From VSJD01 sp041653875 (GTDB taxonomy: Bacteria > Verrucomicrobiota > Kiritimatiellia > JAAZAB01): a stretch of 64,000 nucleotides of DNA. This document shows, in pieces, positions 34,337 to 41,535 of the stretch. The stretch covers positions 1 through 64,000 of the forward strand of contig JBAZEM010000014.1 in the NCBI GenBank assembly GCA_041653875.1. The letters run 5' to 3'. The position numbers were made by a program, and so were the translations under genes. The notes beneath the pieces are model-generated. The model saw only the letters and a program-made list of their open reading frames with translations, had not been told where the DNA came from and did no database searches. How positions within the stretch are numbered: the first letter of the stretch is position 1; each line of letters starts with the position of its first letter.

Positions 34337-35587
34337 ATGATATTTCCGCATACAATCCGCACCTTTCCGCACGGCCGGCGGGTCTTCCTGCCGTTTCTGT
34401 TGCTTGCCCTCTGCTACAGCGATCCGGCCTGGGCCCGGAAGGAAAAAATCGTTCGCCCCGAATGGATCGCCCAGCCCAAGACCGACGACAGTCTTTATCT
34501 GTACCGGGTCGGGCATGCCACGAACCAGCCTTCCGCCGATACTGCGCGCGATGCCGCTTTCCAGGATGCGGTTCGGCAGGTAGCCGGTATTTTCATGCCT
34601 GCGATCAGGGGAAACCTGTCCGTCACCCAGGTCATGGCTGCCGTGTCCCTGCGGAACGTGGATATCCTTCCCGACTGCGTGCACACGGAGCCGGCCGCCC
34701 GCGGCTATGAGGGCTGGGTCCAGGTCAGCTACCCGCTGGCCGAAAAGCAGAAAATAATCCGCCGGATCGAACAGGGGGAAAAGGCCGATCAACTGTGGAC
34801 GGAAGCCAATTCCGAGGTCACGCAGGGCCATTACGAGCCGGCCCGGAAATTATTGAAACAGATTGTCGAGGGCCGGGGCCAGGCCCTGTTCATGACCGCG
34901 GACATGGACGAAGTCCGGCTGGTTCTCGGCGACACCTATCGCGAGCAGAACAATGCGCTCGATGCCCGCTGCTGGTACGAAAGCGTCTTGCATACGACCG
35001 CTTCCGACCAATGGAAAACAAAGGCAGCGGAGGCCCTTGGCCATTTGCCGGATCCGCCCAGATTCTGGCCGCTTCAGGATCGGTGGAATGGCCGGAAAGT
35101 GGCGCTCCTGTGCGCGATTCGGGATGACAAACCCTGCCGGCGTTTTTTGGACCTGGCCAATGTGCTGACCAAAGACTGCGGCGAAGCGCGGCTGGACAGC
35201 GCGGATATCGCCCGGGGGCTGGACGAAGAAAGTTTGGCGGCTTGTTTCGACAAAATGGATTTTTCCGCCGCCGGCAAAGCCGCTTTGGCCCAGCAGGCCG
35301 GTGTGATTTTGGCCGTGCTGTTCGATATCGATCCGCGGAAAAGGGGGACAACCACCCAGATGTATGGCGTAACCATCCCGGCCATGGATTCCATGGTGCG
35401 TTTCTTTGTCGTGCGCGCAGAGGATGGCCGGATTATTTACAACGGCCAGTTCAAGGAGACGGCGGGAGTTTTTGCCGAATCGCGTCTGGCCGACCGCGCC
35501 GCCGCGATCATGATCGCCAAATACCTGGCGCCCCAGTGTCCGGTCATCGGCATGCCGTTAAAGGCCGGCCCGGACAACGGCAAATGA
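34337..35587 (+). CDS. LPP20-like exported protein, paralogue of the upstream gene
   Basis: A 416-residue protein with a signal peptide (FLPFLLLALCYSDPAWA). The first mature part (about 40-145: RPEWIAQPKTDDSLYLYRVG, then a run of alanine-rich helix and a VQVSYPLAEKQK end) is clearly homologous to domain 1 of the 32334-34274 gene. A TPR-like segment (LWTEANSEVTQGHYEPARKL) follows. Then comes an unknown C-terminal domain (about 245-400) with a glycine-poor beta pattern. It has no transglutaminase domain. It ends in a terminator (35622-35648). The gene pair looks like a duplication with different C-terminal fusions. Confidence 0.75.
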   Translation: MIFPHTIRTFPHGRRVFLPFLLLALCYSDPAWARKEKIVRPEWIAQPKTDDSLYLYRVGHATNQPSADTARDAAFQDAVRQVAGIFMPAIRGNLSVTQVMAAVSLRNVDILPDCVHTEPAARGYEGWVQVSYPLAEKQKIIRRIEQGEKADQLWTEANSEVTQGHYEPARKLLKQIVEGRGQALFMTADMDEVRLVLGDTYREQNNALDARCWYESVLHTTASDQWKTKAAEALGHLPDPPRFWPLQDRWNGRKVALLCAIRDDKPCRRFLDLANVLTKDCGEARLDSADIARGLDEESLAACFDKMDFSAAGKAALAQQAGVILAVLFDIDPRKRGTTTQMYGVTIPAMDSMVRFFVVRAEDGRIIYNGQFKETAGVFAESRLADRAAAIMIAKYLAPQCPVIGMPLKAGPDNGK

Positions 35588-35621
35588 CAAGGGAAGCCGC
35601 GGGCCACCGATTGATTTGTAG

Positions 35622-35648
35622 CGCGTCACGGTGTGACGCGGTTTTTTT
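35622..35648 (+). terminator. Rho-independent terminator after the LPP20-like gene
   Basis: The 8-bp stem cgcgtcac/gtgacgcg (35622-35629 and 35633-35640) with loop ggt is followed by g and seven Ts. It lies 35 nt after the stop codon at 35587 and faces the convergent CsgG-FGE gene. The same stem text occurs in dispersed REP-like repeats, so it may be a repeat used as a terminator. Confidence 0.65.
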
Positions 35649-35677
35649 CCGCTCGGGACAGGCGCGCGGCGCTGCAA

Positions 35678-36922
35678 TTAAAATCCAGCCACCACCACGC
35701 GAAAGCCAAGGTCGTCGCTGGTGTAGCCGCCATGGTGGTCGTCGCTGTATTGATGCGCGAAATGTGAAGGGGCATCCTCGTAGGAGCCGCCTCTGACGAG
35801 ATATTGCTTGCCCCAGGATTGGATCGGGGTGTCGCACCACTCCCAGACGTTCCCGTGCATGTCGTAAATCCCCCAGCTGTTGGACTTTTTCTCGCCGACC
35901 GGGTGGGTCGTATCGCCGCTGTTATCGGCATACCAAGCCGCCTGCGCCAGGTCCGGAAGGTTGTTGCCTGTGTTGTATTTCGTCGCGGCGCCGGCCCAGC
36001 AGGCATATTCCCATTCGGTGGCGGCCGGCAGGCGCACCGTGAGCGGCGCGCCTTCTTTCGACCGGTTTTTTGCGTTACAAACGGCCTCCAACCTGTGACA
36101 AAACTCGGCGGCGTCCCGGAAACTGACGTTTTCCACCGGATGCTTCGGCCCTTTGAAACGGGACGGATTATTTCCCGAAAGCGTGGTCCACTGTTCTTGC
36201 GTGACTTCATATTTGCCCAGCCAGAAGCCCTGTATGGGAATAATCCGCCGCGCCGAGCGACTGCCCTCATTGAGCACGACCAGGTCTCCATCCGGAACCC
36301 AGACAAGTTCAAGGAGAATGCCCTGGCCCAGATCGATGGTTAAGGGCTGCCCCGGTTTGGCGGCGGCGGACTGGACAGCGCCCGTTGCGGCGCCGCCTGT
36401 TCCGGCCGTTGCAACGGTGGTGAGGATGGCTGCATCCACCGACAGGCCGAGAAGTTGCCGCGCGTTGTTTACGGCGGCGACACGCAGCAAGTCTTCAAGC
36501 CGGCCTTCATGGTCGGTTGTGGCCATGGCTTCCACGTAACCGCTCTCCACGCTGACCAGCCGGCTGTTGATGGTGAAGAGGTCGCCTATTTTTCCCACAC
36601 TACCGATGACGATGTGTTGGGCGGCCAGGATCTTTCCGACCTCAATGGCGCCGGATGTGTCGGTGGCGCTCAGTGCCACCTGGTTCTCCTTGAGAACCTG
36701 CTCCGCCTGGGCGCGTTCGATCATGCGATACTTGTCGGTCTTGCCGATTTCGCTGAAAATACGTTCTGAAACCAGGCGCGCTTGCCCTTCGTTGACGCCG
36801 CTCAGCGGCTGAAAGGTCATGACTGCGCAGGTAGGCTTGTCAGCGGCCCAGGCGGCGAGGGTGGCCGTCAATAAAGCCGGGAAAAGCAACCACCGTTGGC
36901 GTTGAGTAGTGAATATCTTCAT
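35678..36922 (-). CDS. CsgG-like domain fused to formylglycine-generating-enzyme (FGE/SUMF1) domain
   Basis: A 414-residue exported protein: N-terminal signal (LFPALLTATLAAWA), a CsgG-like domain (about 30-165: PTCAVMTFQPLSGVNEGQ, then SEIGKTDKYRMIERAQAEQV and ILAAQHIVIGSVGKIGD), and a C-terminal FGE-sulfatase domain (about 215-414). The FGE part has FWLGKYEVTQEQW, NPSRFKGPKHPVENVS, LPAATEWEYACWAG and HGNVWEWC. The last segment (QYSDDHHGGYTSDDLGFRVV) lacks the paired cysteines of active FGE, so it probably binds or scaffolds rather than makes formylglycine. The gene is convergent with the LPP20-like gene and divergent from the 37107 lipoprotein gene. Confidence 0.85.
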   Translation of the reverse strand: MKIFTTQRQRWLLFPALLTATLAAWAADKPTCAVMTFQPLSGVNEGQARLVSERIFSEIGKTDKYRMIERAQAEQVLKENQVALSATDTSGAIEVGKILAAQHIVIGSVGKIGDLFTINSRLVSVESGYVEAMATTDHEGRLEDLLRVAAVNNARQLLGLSVDAAILTTVATAGTGGAATGAVQSAAAKPGQPLTIDLGQGILLELVWVPDGDLVVLNEGSRSARRIIPIQGFWLGKYEVTQEQWTTLSGNNPSRFKGPKHPVENVSFRDAAEFCHRLEAVCNAKNRSKEGAPLTVRLPAATEWEYACWAGAATKYNTGNNLPDLAQAAWYADNSGDTTHPVGEKKSNSWGIYDMHGNVWEWCDTPIQSWGKQYLVRGGSYEDAPSHFAHQYSDDHHGGYTSDDLGFRVVVAGF

Positions 36923-36974
36923 GAGATCGGCATATCTTATGCGGGGCCTGTCGAATATTCAACGATAATTTGAC

Positions 36975-37002
36975 GTGACAGTCGCCGGACGATCGATATA
37001 AT
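36975..37002 (+). promoter_or_regulatory. Sigma70-type promoter for the 37107-38104 genes
   Basis: GTGACA (36975-36980) and TATAAT (36997-37002) with a 16-nt spacer; 5/6 and 6/6 matches. About 105 nt upstream of the 37107 start, giving a leader of about 95 nt that contains a GC-rich stretch (gcgttgcccgcttcggcggg). It reads away from the CsgG-FGE gene. Confidence 0.55.
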
Positions 37003-37106
37003 AATGAAATTGCAAGGTTGATTCCCGGGGCGTTGCCCGCTTCGGCGGGACACATTGGCGCGGCCGGGGGCGCGATCGGCAGGCAATGTAAAAAAGGAGG
37101 CGGCAA

Positions 37107-37457
37107 ATGCGCGGCATACGGAAGACAATTGGCGTCGGGTTGATGGGGGGTTACATTCTCGCGTTGGCCGGTTGCGCTCATTTTCCCGGCGGCCTTGCGC
37201 CGTCGAGCACGCCGCTGGAAGGACGGAAATATACCGTGCTGGGGCGGACGGAGGGGGCCGACAACTATGTTCTGCTCTTCTGTGTATTGCCGGTGACCGG
37301 CGCCAACACGATCCGCCGCGCCATGGATCGGGCTTGCGCGAAGGCGGGCGGCGATGCCCTGATCGATGTCACGGTCGAGAGTCATTCCGAGTTCTGGATT
37401 CTGTTTGCGCGGTACGTAACGACGGTGGAAGGCACCGCGATCCGATTCAACAAATAA
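37107..37457 (+). CDS. Small lipoprotein, 116 aa
   Basis: Signal peptide with lipobox ALAGC (about 19-23), then about 90 residues of a compact domain with GRKYTVLGRTEG and RAMDRACAKAGGDALIDVTV. This resembles small heavy-metal-binding-like/YbjQ-type or other beta-alpha-beta lipoproteins, but I cannot name it. The ribosome site is strong (aaaggagg, 8 nt upstream). It is followed 11 bp later by the surface-repeat gene, so they form an operon. Confidence 0.7.
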   Translation: MRGIRKTIGVGLMGGYILALAGCAHFPGGLAPSSTPLEGRKYTVLGRTEGADNYVLLFCVLPVTGANTIRRAMDRACAKAGGDALIDVTVESHSEFWILFARYVTTVEGTAIRFNK

Positions 37458-37468
37458 GGGGAGGGACG

Positions 37469-38104
37469 ATGAAATATTCATGGGCTTCCGTGCTTGTCGC
37501 CGGCGTTATGCTGGGGTGGGGGTTTCAGGCGTCATCGGCCGCCGAGTTGGGCCGCTGGAAACCGCGGGAACAGGCGGGGGCAACCCTTTCCGGCGCGGGC
37601 GCGACGGCGTTGCAGTTGTCACTCTGTAACCCGCTGCAGCTGTTTCGGGAGGACTTCGATGTCTATGGCTTGCGCTTAAACCTTCCCTACGGGAAAAACG
37701 CCTCGGTCTATGGCGCGGATATCGGCGTGTTCGGGTGGGCGGCCAATGAAGCGGGCGCCCTTCAATTGGGTGTCGTAAATCGGTGTGGATCCTTGGCCGG
37801 CGCCCAGATTGGCGGGTTGTGCAACTTGGCGGACAAGGAAATGTCCGGCTTTCAACTTGCCGTTTTCAGTATGGCCGGCCAATTGGGAAATGGATTCCAG
37901 CTCGGGCTGGCGAATGTGAGCGGGGAAAATTACAGCGGGGTCCAGATCGGTGGCTTCAATTATGGCCGGGGCGATGTGTATGGATTGCAATTGGGAGTGG
38001 TTAATGTCGCCACGACCATGACGGGCCTCCAAATTGGCCTGTTAAATTTCATCTGGAAAAGCCAGTTTATCGCGTTTGCCCCCATCATCAACGGGTATTT
38101 CTAA
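37469..38104 (+). CDS. Surface repeat protein (LA_2272-like)
   Basis: A 211-residue exported protein with a signal peptide (about 1-24). The body is a run of six or more near-repeats of about 18-24 residues with pattern 'G-x-Q-(I/L)-G-(L/V/G)-x-N-x-xx-xx-x-G-(F/L)-Q', for example QLGVVNRCGSLAGAQIGGLC, FQLGLANVSGENYSGVQIGG and YGLQLGVVN. This fits the LA_2272-type surface repeat family described in Leptospira, likely a beta-helical or beta-solenoid surface or outer-membrane protein. It is in the same operon as the small lipoprotein. Confidence 0.7.
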   Translation: MKYSWASVLVAGVMLGWGFQASSAAELGRWKPREQAGATLSGAGATALQLSLCNPLQLFREDFDVYGLRLNLPYGKNASVYGADIGVFGWAANEAGALQLGVVNRCGSLAGAQIGGLCNLADKEMSGFQLAVFSMAGQLGNGFQLGLANVSGENYSGVQIGGFNYGRGDVYGLQLGVVNVATTMTGLQIGLLNFIWKSQFIAFAPIINGYF

Positions 38105-38168
38105 GGCTGGCGATGCCCGCAACCCGGCGCCGGCGGCGCGGCGATGGAGGCCCATCGCCCTCCAATAA

Positions 38169-38195
38169 TTTATACATGAAAAAACGTGTATAAAT
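38169..38195. other. 11-bp hairpin between the surface-repeat gene and the 38213 gene
   Basis: Arms atttatacatg and cgtgtataaat pair over 11 bp with one G-T pair and a 6-nt A-rich loop. It lies about 60 nt after the surface-repeat stop and about 18 nt before the next start, so it could be a terminator with no U tract or an operator. No consensus is recognised. Confidence 0.5.
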
Positions 38196-38212
38196 TTCAG
38201 AAAGGTTCTAAT

Positions 38213-38836
38213 ATGGCCGCGGTCAGCGAATGGATTGTCAGGGAATATTTCGAACAGCAAGGTTACATGGTCGTTCAGCCCTGCAAGTATTTCGTCACCG
38301 GCCGGCCCAAGCGGATGGACGAGGAAATCGACCTGATCGTGGAGCACCCGCTGATCGCCGAACTGCGCCGGCCGGATACCATGCTCTGGTCCGCCAAAGA
38401 CCTGAAAACCGTTCCGCGGGCGGTCGTTGGCGTGTATGGCTGGCATACGGAACGCATCTATCCCGCCATGCTGGAGCATATTCCCGAAATCGCGCGCTTC
38501 GCCGGCGCGGACGCGGTGCGCTCGGCGGAGCGGCGGACAGGCCGGTCGGGCTTCGTCAAAATTCTCTGTCTGCCCCGGCTCCCGGTCTCGGAAAAACTGC
38601 GGCTTGACACCCTGGACCTGCTGAAACAGAAAGGCGTCGATGGGGTCCTTTCTTTCCGCACGATGCTTTTGGAGCTGCTGGAGGGCGTGGATACCAAAAA
38701 AAATTACGAGAAGTCGGATCTTCTGCAAATCCTGCGCATCCTGAAAAACTACGATCTGCTGAAGGCGCCGCAACTGGAGCTGTTTGCCCTTCGCAAACGC
38801 CGCCCGCGCCGGAGCGCCGCCGCGCCGGCCAGCTAA
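38213..38836 (+). CDS. Hypothetical protein, possible PD-(D/E)XK-like fold
   Basis: A 207-residue protein with no signal or membrane segment. The N-terminus (VREYFEQQGYMVVQPCKYF, then MDEEIDLIVEHP and a WSAKDLKTVPRAVVGVYGWH run) has the spacing of a restriction-endonuclease-like fold: an acidic residue in a beta strand, then D and a K after another strand. The motif is loose, so this is a guess. The C-terminus is basic (LRKRRPRRSAAAPAS). The start at 38213 is chosen over 38186 because 38186 lies in the hairpin. It is upstream of dprA but separated by a 200-bp inverted repeat. Confidence 0.6.
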   Translation: MAAVSEWIVREYFEQQGYMVVQPCKYFVTGRPKRMDEEIDLIVEHPLIAELRRPDTMLWSAKDLKTVPRAVVGVYGWHTERIYPAMLEHIPEIARFAGADAVRSAERRTGRSGFVKILCLPRLPVSEKLRLDTLDLLKQKGVDGVLSFRTMLLELLEGVDTKKNYEKSDLLQILRILKNYDLLKAPQLELFALRKRRPRRSAAAPAS

Positions 38837-38855
38837 ATGAATTTATGATTTTTGA

Positions 38856-39040
38856 CTTGCCTGGGCGAAGCGCTCCGGCGGAGCCTGGTTGCGGATTGCG
38901 GATTTCAGATAGGACAGAGCGCAATACACAGTCAGCATCGAGTGTTTCATCGTGATATTGGACGGTTCTGCAATCATCAATCCGGAATCAACAACCAGGC
39001 TTCGCCGGAGCGCTTCGCCCAGGCGAGTCCGCAATTCTTA
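38856..39040. repeat. Inverted repeat with 33-bp arms before dprA
   Basis: The left arm starts at about 38859 (gcctgggcgaagcgctccgg) and the right arm ends at about 39024. They are complementary over 33 nt with one mismatch, and about 38 nt if one more mismatch is allowed. The roughly 100-bp centre holds gcggattgcggattt words of the 57-bp repeat family. The right end carries gcaattctta, which abuts the dprA start. Confidence 0.9.
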
Positions 39041-40174
39041 ATGATGGATTCCCGCACAGCCTATATTGCGCTCAATATGATGGCGGACATCGGGCCGGTC
39101 AGCGTCCGGGCCCTGGTGGCCGCGCTCGGTTCGCCCCAGGCCATTTTCCAGGCCGCCAAAGGCGATTTGCTCGGGGTCGAAGGCATCGGCCCGGCCCTGG
39201 CCGCAAAGATTGTGAGCCGGCGCGGACGCCTTCGGCCGGATGAGGAGTTGGCGCGCGCCCGTAAACTGGGATGCGACATCGTCACGCCGGCGGACGCCAC
39301 CTATCCCAAACCGTTACTGACGATCCACGATCCGCCGCTGGCGCTCTATGTCTGGGGGACGCTGGCGCCGGGCGACAAACGCGCCCTGGCTGTGGTGGGA
39401 TCCCGGCATACCTCCCTGTATGGCCGCGAGACGGCCGAAAAATTTGCCTTCCATCTGGCCAAGTCCGGTTTTGTCGTGGTCAGCGGGCTGGCGCGAGGCA
39501 TCGACACCGCCGCGCACCGCGGCGCCCTGCAAGGCGGCGGCCGGACGCTGGCCGTGCTTGGCGGCGCGCTGGATTGCCTGTATCCCGAGGAAAACGCCGC
39601 GCTGGCTTCGGGCATTGCCCGCCAGGGCGCCGTGCTGAGCGAATTTCCGTTGGGCCGCCAGCCCGATCGAACCACGTTCCCCATGCGCAACCGCATCGTC
39701 AGCGGCCTTTGCATGGGCGTCCTTGTGGTCGAAGCCGGCTCCACCAGCGGCGCGCTCATTACCGCCCATCAGGCGCTCGATCAAGGCCGGTGCGTGTTTG
39801 CCGTTCCCGGCCGGATCGACTCGCCGGCCTCCAAAGGCAGTCACCGCTTGATCAAACAAGGCGCGCGCCTGGTCGAGAGTGTGGACGATGTCCTCGAGGA
39901 ATTCGAATTCCTGATTCCGCCGGCCGGGCCCGGGGCCTTGCCAGGGCAAAGCGCTCTTGTCTGGGCGAAGCCTGACGCCGCAAATCTTCCGCCGCTGAAC
40001 CCGGACGAGGAAAAGATCGTGTGCGCCCTGGCCGAGGAGGAACTGGATATGGATGTCCTGACCCGGACAACCGGCGTGCCGGCCGCCGCCCTCAGCGTGT
40101 CGATCCTGGGGCTCGAAATGAAGCGCGTGGTGCGCATGTTGCCCGGCCGGCGCGTGGCGCTGATCAGAAGATAA
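39041..40174 (+). CDS. dprA: DNA processing protein DprA
   Basis: A 377-residue homologue of DprA/Smf, which loads RecA on incoming single-stranded DNA during transformation. It has an N-terminal SAM-like region (VEGIGPALAAKIVSRR). The Rossmann-like core has AVVGSRHTSLYG, VSGLARGIDTAAHRGAL and VLGGALDCLYPEEN. FPMRNRIVSGLCMGVLVVEA, TSGALITAHQALDQGRCVFA and GSHRLIKQGA follow, then a C-terminal winged-helix-like end. ATG codons at 39041 and 39044 are adjacent; the open frame upstream is the inverted repeat. Length and motifs are typical. The xerC-type recombinase gene lies 151 bp downstream. Confidence 0.95.
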   Translation: MMDSRTAYIALNMMADIGPVSVRALVAALGSPQAIFQAAKGDLLGVEGIGPALAAKIVSRRGRLRPDEELARARKLGCDIVTPADATYPKPLLTIHDPPLALYVWGTLAPGDKRALAVVGSRHTSLYGRETAEKFAFHLAKSGFVVVSGLARGIDTAAHRGALQGGGRTLAVLGGALDCLYPEENAALASGIARQGAVLSEFPLGRQPDRTTFPMRNRIVSGLCMGVLVVEAGSTSGALITAHQALDQGRCVFAVPGRIDSPASKGSHRLIKQGARLVESVDDVLEEFEFLIPPAGPGALPGQSALVWAKPDAANLPPLNPDEEKIVCALAEEELDMDVLTRTTGVPAAALSVSILGLEMKRVVRMLPGRRVALIRR

Positions 40175-40227
40175 GTGTGCGGTGTTCAGTGGTTCAGTGT
40201 TCAGGAAGATAATGGCCGCATTGGCCA

Positions 40228-40320
40228 AAAAGTATGGGTGTAAGGGAGTTTGGGTGTATGGGCGTAAAGAATTTTCTGTATTTCACCCCTTACGCCCCTA
40301 CTCCGATACTCCCATACGCA
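40228..40320. repeat. Inverted repeat of 'gtatgggtgtaagggag' words
   Basis: The left arm (40230-40266: agtatgggtgtaagggagtt, gggtgtatgg, gcgtaa) and the right arm (40281-40320: ccccttacgcccctactccg, atactcccatacgc) are imperfect complements. It is the same family as 15252-15349. It again ends just before an ATG (xerC-type, 40326), as in front of the alcohol dehydrogenase. A short gttcagtgg word run precedes it at about 40180-40205. Confidence 0.8.
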
Positions 40321-40325
40321 TTCTT

Positions 40326-41345
40326 ATGAATATAAAGGATGACCCCTGTATCGCGCATTTTGTGCGTCACCTGGATGGCGAGCGCAACGCTTCGAGGCAT
40401 ACCATCAGCAGTTATCTGATTGACCTGGAGCAGTTTGTCCGGACCCAGTGGGGCGCGGAAGCCAAGCCGCCCTATGCCTGGCCGGACGTGGATAAATTTT
40501 CCGCCCGCAAGTTTATCGTGCACTGCCAGCAGCAGGCGGCCGCGGCCACGACCGTCAACCGTAAACTCTCCAGCCTGCGGTCGTTCTTCAAGTTTCTGAG
40601 CCGGGAGGAGCGCGTTACGCAGAATCCGTTTGCCGGTGTCATCTCGCCCAAACGCGGCAAACCCCTGCCCAAGGTGCTGACGCGCCAGGAAGTGACCCGC
40701 CTGCTGGAGGCGCCGCGCCAGGCGGCCGCGGAAGCGCAGGCCGAGTCGCCGGCTTCGGCCGGGGATCCGGATGCCGCCAAGCGCTTGTGGCCGGATTATG
40801 CCGCCAGCCGCGACACGGCGATCCTGGAAATCCTTTACAGCACCGGGATGCGGGTCAGCGAGCTGGCGGGCATGAATGAAAACGACATCGATCTGCTCGC
40901 AGGCGTGGTTAAAGTCCGGGGTAAAGGCAAGAAAGAGCGCCTGTGTCTCTTGGGCAAGCCGGCTGTGAAGGCTATGCAGGCCGCGCTGGAAAAGCGCGCC
41001 ATGCTGGCCGGGATGTTCAAGCGTGCCCGCCTGCATCGTTGCGCGAAGCATTGCGGGCAGGCCGTCGCCGCGCTCGTTTTCGTTAGCCATACGGGCGGCC
41101 GGTTGACCACGCGTTCGATCGAGCGGCTCATGAAACGGTACCTGATCAAGGCCGGCCTTGATCCCCGCATGTCGCCGCATGCCTTGCGGCATTCGTTTGC
41201 CACGCATTTGCTGGATGCCGGCGCCGACTTGCGCAGTGTCCAGGAATTGCTTGGGCACGCCAGTCTTTCCACGACCCAGATTTACACGCATGTCACGGTG
41301 GAGCGGCTCAAGCAGGTTTATGACGAAGCCCACCCAAGGGCCTGA
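40326..41345 (+). CDS. Tyrosine site-specific recombinase, XerC/XerD-like
   Basis: A 339-residue tyrosine recombinase. Catalytic residues in order: Arg176 (STGMRVSEL), Lys200 (VRGKGKKER), His285/Arg288 (PHALRHSFATHLL), His311 (LLGHASLSTTQ) and Tyr320 (IYTHV). The N-terminal SAM-like domain (ASRHTISSYLIDLEQFV) is present, so it is complete and probably active. An alanine/proline-rich insert (about 130-160) is longer than in E. coli XerC. XerC resolves chromosome dimers at dif; I see no dif-like 28-mer in this window. The start at 40326 follows a word-repeat. Next to dprA, a common placement. Confidence 0.92.
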   Translation: MNIKDDPCIAHFVRHLDGERNASRHTISSYLIDLEQFVRTQWGAEAKPPYAWPDVDKFSARKFIVHCQQQAAAATTVNRKLSSLRSFFKFLSREERVTQNPFAGVISPKRGKPLPKVLTRQEVTRLLEAPRQAAAEAQAESPASAGDPDAAKRLWPDYAASRDTAILEILYSTGMRVSELAGMNENDIDLLAGVVKVRGKGKKERLCLLGKPAVKAMQAALEKRAMLAGMFKRARLHRCAKHCGQAVAALVFVSHTGGRLTTRSIERLMKRYLIKAGLDPRMSPHALRHSFATHLLDAGADLRSVQELLGHASLSTTQIYTHVTVERLKQVYDEAHPRA

Positions 41346-41534
41346 AGAAATGAAGAATGCAGAATGAAGAATGCAGAATTGAAGAAACAGAAAAGCCTTA
41401 CGGGTTTACGGGCCAGTGGCCCGACGGTTGGAAACTAAAAATAAGATTGAACAAGAAGCGTTAGGCAGGCATTGTTCTCTCCGTTCAAACGGTTTTAATT
41501 CTGCATTTTTCATTCTGCATTCTGCATTTCTTAT
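41346..41534. repeat. Inverted repeat of 'agaatgcagaatgaag' words
   Basis: The left arm 41346-41384 (aatgaagaatgcagaatgaa and on) and right arm 41497-41534 (ttctgcatttttcattctgc and on) are complementary with a few mismatches and separated by about 110 nt. The right arm ends 1 nt before the waaA ATG. A second copy is at 53563-53681 and half copies lie near 52851. Confidence 0.88.
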
Positions 41535-41535
41535 T

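Noticed and set aside
35626..36312. 228-codon minus-strand frame within the CsgG-FGE gene
   Set aside because: Alternative frame of the FGE-domain gene; its translation is Arg/Ser-rich and has no family features.
40326..41345. Integrase of an integron or prophage
   Set aside because: Motifs and length fit a XerC/D-type recombinase beside dprA; no attachment site, cassette or phage gene is nearby.
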